Below are positions 60,074 to 64,000 of a stretch of 64,000 bases of DNA, piece by piece; within the stretch, counting starts at the first letter, position 1; each line of letters begins with the position of its first letter. The position numbers were made by a program, and so were the translations under genes. The stretch comes from Pseudomonas sp. QS1027 (GTDB taxonomy: Bacteria; Pseudomonadota; Gammaproteobacteria; Pseudomonadales; Pseudomonadaceae), in contig NZ_PHSU01000022.1 in NCBI RefSeq assembly GCF_002814235.1, positions 1-64,000 on the forward strand, in the 5' to 3' direction. The notes below the pieces were generated by a model. That model made no database searches. It was not told the DNA's origin and saw only the letters and a program-made list of their open reading frames with translations.

Positions 60074-60886
60074 ATGAGTGCAGAAGATCCGCGGTTTGCC
60101 GGCGTCGCCCGGTTGTATGGCATTGAAGGGCTGGCGCGGCTGAAGGCCGCCCATGTGGCGATCGTCGGCGTCGGCGGTGTCGGTTCCTGGGCGGCGGAAG
60201 CCATTGCCCGTTGCGGTGTCGGCGAGATCTCGCTGTTCGACCTGGACGATGTCTGCGTCAGCAACAGCAATCGCCAGTTGCACGCTCTGGACAGCACCGT
60301 GGGCCGGGCCAAGGTCGAGGTGATGGCCGAGCGCCTGAAGGGCATCAACCCGGACTGCCAGGTCCATGCGGTGACGGATTTCGTGACCCGCGAAACCATG
60401 GCCGAGTACATCACCCCGGACATCGACTGCGTGATCGACTGCATCGACAGCGTCAATGCCAAGGCCGCGCTGATCGCCTGGTGCAAACGGCGCAAGATCC
60501 AGATCATCACCACGGGCGGTGCCGGTGGTCAGATCGATCCGACGTTGATCCAGGTCTGTGACCTGAACCGGACCTTCAACGATCCCCTGGCCTCGAAAGT
60601 GCGTTCGACCTTGCGCCGTGACTACGGCTTTTCCCGCACCGTGACTCGCCATTACAGCGTGCCCTGTGTGTTTTCCACCGAGCAGCTGCGTTATCCGAAG
60701 CCCGATGGCAGCATCTGCCTGCAGAAGAGTTTTGTCGGGGATGGGGTGAAGCTGGACTGTGCCGGTGGTTTCGGTGCGGTGATGATGGTCACGGCGACCT
60801 TCGGCATGGTGGCGGCGACCAAGGCGGTGGACAAGATCGTCGCCGGCATGCGCCGGCCGGCGGATCGGATCAAACCGCAGGCCTGA
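60074..60886 (+). CDS. tcdA: tRNA threonylcarbamoyladenosine dehydratase TcdA (CsdL)
   Basis: A 270-aa E1/MoeB-like enzyme that activates t6A37 with ATP to make cyclic ct6A37. The ATP-binding glycine motif VAIVGVGGVGSWAAEAIARC, the SNRQLHALDSTVGRAKV segment and VIDCIDSVNAKAALI are seen. ATG at 60074 is preferred to 60068 because GGGG lies about eight bases upstream. It ends 3 bp from the convergent csdE. CsdA-CsdE are its known partner system in E. coli. Confidence 0.93.
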   Translation: MSAEDPRFAGVARLYGIEGLARLKAAHVAIVGVGGVGSWAAEAIARCGVGEISLFDLDDVCVSNSNRQLHALDSTVGRAKVEVMAERLKGINPDCQVHAVTDFVTRETMAEYITPDIDCVIDCIDSVNAKAALIAWCKRRKIQIITTGGAGGQIDPTLIQVCDLNRTFNDPLASKVRSTLRRDYGFSRTVTRHYSVPCVFSTEQLRYPKPDGSICLQKSFVGDGVKLDCAGGFGAVMMVTATFGMVAATKAVDKIVAGMRRPADRIKPQA

Positions 60887-60889
60887 GGC

Positions 60890-61294
60890 TTATCGGGTCA
60901 GTTCACGCATTCGTTGCAGCACGGCATTCAGGCCGTTGCTGCGGGACGGCGACAGTTGCCGGGACAGGCCCAACTGGTTGAACCAGTCCGGCAGGTCGAC
61001 CTGCTGCAATTCGTCAGCGCTCAAGCCATTGACCCGCACCAGCAACAACGCCACCAGCCCGCGAATCATTCGCGCATCGCTGCTCGCGGCAAACTGCCAC
61101 TGACCGTCTTGCAACTGGCCGGTCAACCACACCTGGCTTTCGCAGCCATGGACGCGGTTGGCCTCGGTCTTGTCGGCGTCGCCCAAGGGCGGCAGGCGCT
61201 CGCCCCATTGCATCAGCAGGCGCGCCCGTTGTTCCCAGCCCGCCAGGTGCCGGAAATCTTCCAGGACCCGCAGCGCTTCAGCGGGCAGGTTCAT
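60890..61294 (-). CDS. csdE: Sulfur acceptor protein CsdE (SufE family)
   Basis: A 134-aa SufE-like protein. The sulfur-accepting Cys lies in VHGCESQVWLTG (about residue 51), and the fold segment MIRGLVALLLVRVNGLSADE is typical. It takes persulfide sulfur from CsdA. The start overlaps the csdA stop by ATGA. The reading frame continues far upstream, but ATG 61294 gives the family length. Confidence 0.9.
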   Translation of the reverse strand: MNLPAEALRVLEDFRHLAGWEQRARLLMQWGERLPPLGDADKTEANRVHGCESQVWLTGQLQDGQWQFAASSDARMIRGLVALLLVRVNGLSADELQQVDLPDWFNQLGLSRQLSPSRSNGLNAVLQRMRELTR

Positions 61295-62496
61295 CGCAAC
61301 AGCTCCAGGGACTGATCCAGCGCCTCGAAAAACCGTTCGAGGTCTTCGGAGTCGTTGTACAAACCCAGGGATACGCGAATCGCGCCGGCCAGCCCGAGCT
61401 GTTTCATCAAGGGCATTGCGCAGTGGTGCCCGGCCCGTACGGCAATCCCTTGCTCGGTCAGCAGGTGCGCCAGATCGGCGTTGTGCACGCCGTCGACGAT
61501 AAAGCTGGCCAGTGCCAGTTGCGGCTCGCCCAGCAGGCGGATGCCCTTGCGGACTTTCAGACCTTGCAACAGGTGGGCGTGCAGCGCCGCTTCGTGGGCG
61601 GAGACAGCCTCCTGGTCGAGGCCGGCCAGGTAGTCGAGGGTCGCGCCGAGGCCGATAACGCTGGCAATTGGCGGCGTTCCGGCTTCGAAGCCCAGGGGGG
61701 CAGGGCGGAAGCTGGCCTGCTGATAGTCCGCGTCCAGCACCATCTCGCCACCGAACTGCCAGTGGTGCAGTTGGTCCAGGGCTTCGTGGCGGCCATAAAG
61801 CACGCCGACGCCATCGGGGCCGTAGAGCTTGTGGCTGGAAAATACATAGAAGTCGCAGCCCAGTGCCTGGACGTCGTGGCGACCGTGGACCACGCCCTGG
61901 GCGCCGTCGACCACGGTCAGGGCGTTGAACGAGCGGGCCAGGGCCAGCAAGGCCGGCAACGGTTGCCAGGCACCGAGCACGTTGGACAGTTGGCTGACCG
62001 CCAGCAGGCGGGTTCGCGGGCCGATCAGTTGGCGGGCGGCTTCCAGGTCGATCAGGCCGTTGTCGGTGATCGGCAGGACGATAAGCCGCAATCCCCGGCG
62101 TTGCGCCAGTTGCTGCCAGGGCAACAGGTTGGCGTGATGTTCCAGGGCACTGATGACGATTTCGTCGCCGGGCTGGAAACACGCTTCCAGGCCGTAGGCC
62201 AGGAGGTTCAACGCCGAGGTGGCGCCGTGGGTGAAGACGATCTGTCCGCTATCGCCGACGTTGAGCCACTGGCCAGTCTTGCTTCGACTGTCCTCGAAGG
62301 CCTGGGTGGCGTGGGCGCCGGGCAGGTGTTGGGCACGGTGCACATTGGCCGCACCGTTGCTGTAATAGTGCGCCAGGGCATCGATCAACGCCTGGGGCTT
62401 CTGGGTGGTGGCGGCGCTGTCCAGGTAGACCTGGTCTTGCCGTTGCAGGGCGGCGATGGCCGGGAAATCGGCGCGCCAGGGAGAAGGTATCAGCAT
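61291..62496 (-). CDS. csdA: Cysteine desulfurase CsdA
   Basis: A 401-aa PLP enzyme of the SufS-like group II. YLDSAATTQKPQALIDAL opens the fold, PLP His/Asp are in SALEHHANLLPW and VVDGAQGVVHG, Lys in FSSHKLYGPDGVGVLYG, and the active Cys in RAGHHCAMPLM. It converts Cys to Ala and passes sulfur to CsdE. ATG 62496 gives the same length as E. coli CsdA. The csdA-csdE pair converges on tcdA, completing the CSD set. Confidence 0.92.
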   Translation of the reverse strand: MLIPSPWRADFPAIAALQRQDQVYLDSAATTQKPQALIDALAHYYSNGAANVHRAQHLPGAHATQAFEDSRSKTGQWLNVGDSGQIVFTHGATSALNLLAYGLEACFQPGDEIVISALEHHANLLPWQQLAQRRGLRLIVLPITDNGLIDLEAARQLIGPRTRLLAVSQLSNVLGAWQPLPALLALARSFNALTVVDGAQGVVHGRHDVQALGCDFYVFSSHKLYGPDGVGVLYGRHEALDQLHHWQFGGEMVLDADYQQASFRPAPLGFEAGTPPIASVIGLGATLDYLAGLDQEAVSAHEAALHAHLLQGLKVRKGIRLLGEPQLALASFIVDGVHNADLAHLLTEQGIAVRAGHHCAMPLMKQLGLAGAIRVSLGLYNDSEDLERFFEALDQSLELLR

Positions 62497-62575
62497 GGTA
62501 TTCGGCCCTGGTGAGCGTGGGCGGGGGGGCGCGAAACCTGTGGGCATTGGTCTGGCTCGTGAAGTTTTTGCCGAC

Positions 62576-62718
62576 CTTGAGGGCCTCTTCGCGGGCAAGC
62601 CCCGCTCCTGCAGTAGGGCGCCGGGCGCAGGTTTTGCGTACGACATAAACCTGTAGGAGCAGGGCTTGCCCGCGAAGGTGGCCTCACAGGCACCCCCGCC
62701 AGCAAGCCGGCCCCTACA
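62576..62718. repeat. REP/BIME cluster between csdA and dapD
   Basis: CGCGGGCAAGCCCCGCTCCTGCA, then TGTAGGAGCAGGGCTTGCCCGCG, then CAGCAAGCCGGCCCCTACAA. The lead-in CTTGAGGGCCTCTTCGCGGGCAAGCC also occurs, with one change, at 21108-21133. Confidence 0.85.
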
Positions 62719-62728
62719 ACAGTCCTGC

Positions 62729-63763
62729 TCAGTTATGCGCGTGCAGGGCTTCGTTCAGCGCGATGGCCGACTTGTGGCTCTTGCATTCCACCGCACCGGT
62801 TTCCGAGTTGCGACGGAACAGCAGGTCCGGCAGGCCGGCCAGGTCGCGGGCCTTGAGCACCTTGACCAACTGGTTGTTTTCGTCGAGCAGCGCCACTTTG
62901 GTCCCGGCGGTCACGTACAGGCCCGATTCCACGGTGTTGCGGTCGCCCAACGGAATGCCGATACCGGCGTTGGCACCGATCAGACAGCCTTCGCCGACCT
63001 TGATGACGATATTGCCGCCACCGGACAGGGTGCCCATGGTCGAGCAACCGCCGCCCAGGTCCGAACCCTTGCCGACGAAGACACCCGCCGAAACGCGGCC
63101 TTCGATCATGCCCGGGCCTTCGGTGCCGGCGTTGAAGTTGACGAAACCTTCGTGCATCACGGTGGTGCCTTCGCCGATGTAGGCGCCCAGGCGAATCCGC
63201 GCGCTGTCAGCGATACGCACGCCGCTCGGCACCACGTAGTCGGTCATTTTCGGGAACTTGTCCACCGAGAACACTTCCAGCAGCTCGCCACGCAGGCGTG
63301 CTTCCAGTTGATGCGCGGCCAGCTCCGACAGGTCGATGGCGCCCTGGCTGGTCCAGGCCACGTTCGGCAGCAGCGGGAACACGCCCGCCAGGCTCAGGCC
63401 GTGGGGCTTGACCAGGCGGTGGGAGAGCAGGTGCAGCTTGAGGTAGGCCTCAGGGGTGGACGTCAGTTGGACGTCTTCTGCCAATACGGTGGCGACCAAC
63501 GGCTTGTGGCTTTCGGCCAGGCGGGTCAGCAGGGCGGCCTGGGCGGCGTCGATGGTTTTCAGCGCGTCGGCCAGTTGCGAGGCCTGGGCGGTGCTGAAGG
63601 TGATCGCCTGGTTGCCGCCGGTGTAACCGAGGATCGGCGCAATGGCGGCGACCAGCTCGGCCGAAGGCTGAATCAGGGGTTGGGCGTAGAAAACTTCCAG
63701 CCATGCACCTTGACGATTCTGGGTGCCAACGCCGAAGCCCAGGCTGAACAGAGTAGTGGACAT
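62729..63763 (-). CDS. dapD: Tetrahydrodipicolinate N-succinyltransferase, Pseudomonas-type DapD
   Basis: A 344-aa enzyme of the lysine/DAP pathway with a left-handed beta-helix of hexapeptide repeats in its C-terminal half (RIRLGAYIGEGTTVMHEGFV, GPGMIEGRVSAGVFVGKGSD, GEGCLIGANAGIGIPLGDRN). It is the long form found in Pseudomonas and actinobacteria rather than the 274-aa enterobacterial form. It acts two steps before DapE in the succinylase branch. Confidence 0.94.
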   Translation of the reverse strand: MSTTLFSLGFGVGTQNRQGAWLEVFYAQPLIQPSAELVAAIAPILGYTGGNQAITFSTAQASQLADALKTIDAAQAALLTRLAESHKPLVATVLAEDVQLTSTPEAYLKLHLLSHRLVKPHGLSLAGVFPLLPNVAWTSQGAIDLSELAAHQLEARLRGELLEVFSVDKFPKMTDYVVPSGVRIADSARIRLGAYIGEGTTVMHEGFVNFNAGTEGPGMIEGRVSAGVFVGKGSDLGGGCSTMGTLSGGGNIVIKVGEGCLIGANAGIGIPLGDRNTVESGLYVTAGTKVALLDENNQLVKVLKARDLAGLPDLLFRRNSETGAVECKSHKSAIALNEALHAHN

Positions 63764-63808
63764 GCAGTTACCTCTTGCAAAATGAGTGGGGGCCTTGAGC
63801 GCTCTGGC

Positions 63809-64000
63809 TCAGTTGAGGGCCGCCGCATAAATATCTGGCTTGAAGCCAATCAGGGTTCGGTCACCGAGATCAAGCACCGGGCGCTTGATCATCGAGGGTT
63901 GTGCCAGCATCAGTTCAATCGCTTTCGCCTGGTCGAGATCGGCTTTACGTTCGTCGTCGAGTTTGCGAAAGGTGGTACCGGCGCGGTTCAGCACCACTTG
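63809..64000 (-). CDS. ArsC/YffB-like thioredoxin-fold protein, 5' part outside the window
   Basis: The C-terminal 63 codons are visible (VVLNRAGTTFRKLDDERKAD, ELMLAQPSMIKRPVLDLGDR, TLIGFKPDIYAAALN). The MIKRPVL segment with a nearby cis-Pro and the following GF are typical of ArsC-family proteins of the YffB/Spx branch, often encoded beside dapD/dapE. The N-terminal Cys-containing part lies beyond the right edge. The role may be glutathione-dependent reduction; arsenate reduction is not proven for this branch. Confidence 0.8.
   Translation of the reverse strand, partial: QVVLNRAGTTFRKLDDERKADLDQAKAIELMLAQPSMIKRPVLDLGDRTLIGFKPDIYAAALN

Overview
The window is a GC-rich stretch of a Pseudomonas chromosome, most like the P. 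fluorescens group. The evidence is the complete Wsp chemosensory operon, the neighbourhood prfB-lysS / lptF / ppc / adk / tsaB / rsmJ / mexJK-type pump / plsB, many Pseudomonas REP/BIME palindromes (core GTAGGAGC...GCTTGCC), and the absence of IS elements, phage genes, tRNA, rRNA or CRISPR. Genes are dense and often joined by ATGA or TGATG overlaps.

Layout. (1) 0.1-10.1 kb, minus strand: a polyamine/GABA locus made of an APC permease, PatD-type aminobutyraldehyde dehydrogenase, an YdcSTUV-type ABC transporter, a second PatD-like dehydrogenase and a LysR regulator. (2) 10.2-20.4 kb: a membrane diguanylate cyclase divergent from wspABCDEFR, a surface-sensing pathway ending in the c-di-GMP synthase WspR. 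(3) 20.4-21.0 kb: an apparently structured RNA leader in front of a small DUF3077 gene. (4) 21.3-28.1 kb, minus strand: an orphan type VI secretion module (VgrG, DUF4123 adaptor, VasX-like membrane effector, membrane-protein candidate immunity gene), in which the effector 3' end and the immunity gene are visibly richer in AT. It is followed by a small membrane protein, a gene remnant and a second copy of the vgrG leader. (5) 28.2-31.7 kb: prfB with its programmed +1 frameshift, lysS, and a TetR regulator. (6) 31.8-36.6 kb: a DUF1704 HExxxH peptidase-like protein, a lipoprotein hydrolase, an LptF-like OmpA lipoprotein and a DUF4398 lipoprotein. (7) 36.8-44.9 kb: ppc, adk, tsaB, DUF72, a PEP-mutase/ICL-family enzyme, a repeat protein, rsmJ. 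(8) 44.9-49.8 kb: a mexL/mexJK-type efflux locus with palindromic operators. (9) 49.9-57 kb: DUF4197, a decayed small gene, plsB, a cold-shock protein, rlmA, dapE. (10) 57-64 kb: the NdvB-type glucan synthase, the CSD system (tcdA convergent with csdA-csdE), dapD and a truncated ArsC/YffB-like gene at the right edge.

The strongest candidates for something not well described are the DUF3077 leader RNA (several nested or mutually exclusive helices around its ribosome binding site, and a duplicated SD segment exactly 180 nt upstream), the modular T6SS effector/immunity tail, the duplicated vgrG leader with a gene remnant behind it, and the 204-aa protein built from a tandem LPIAEF repeat.
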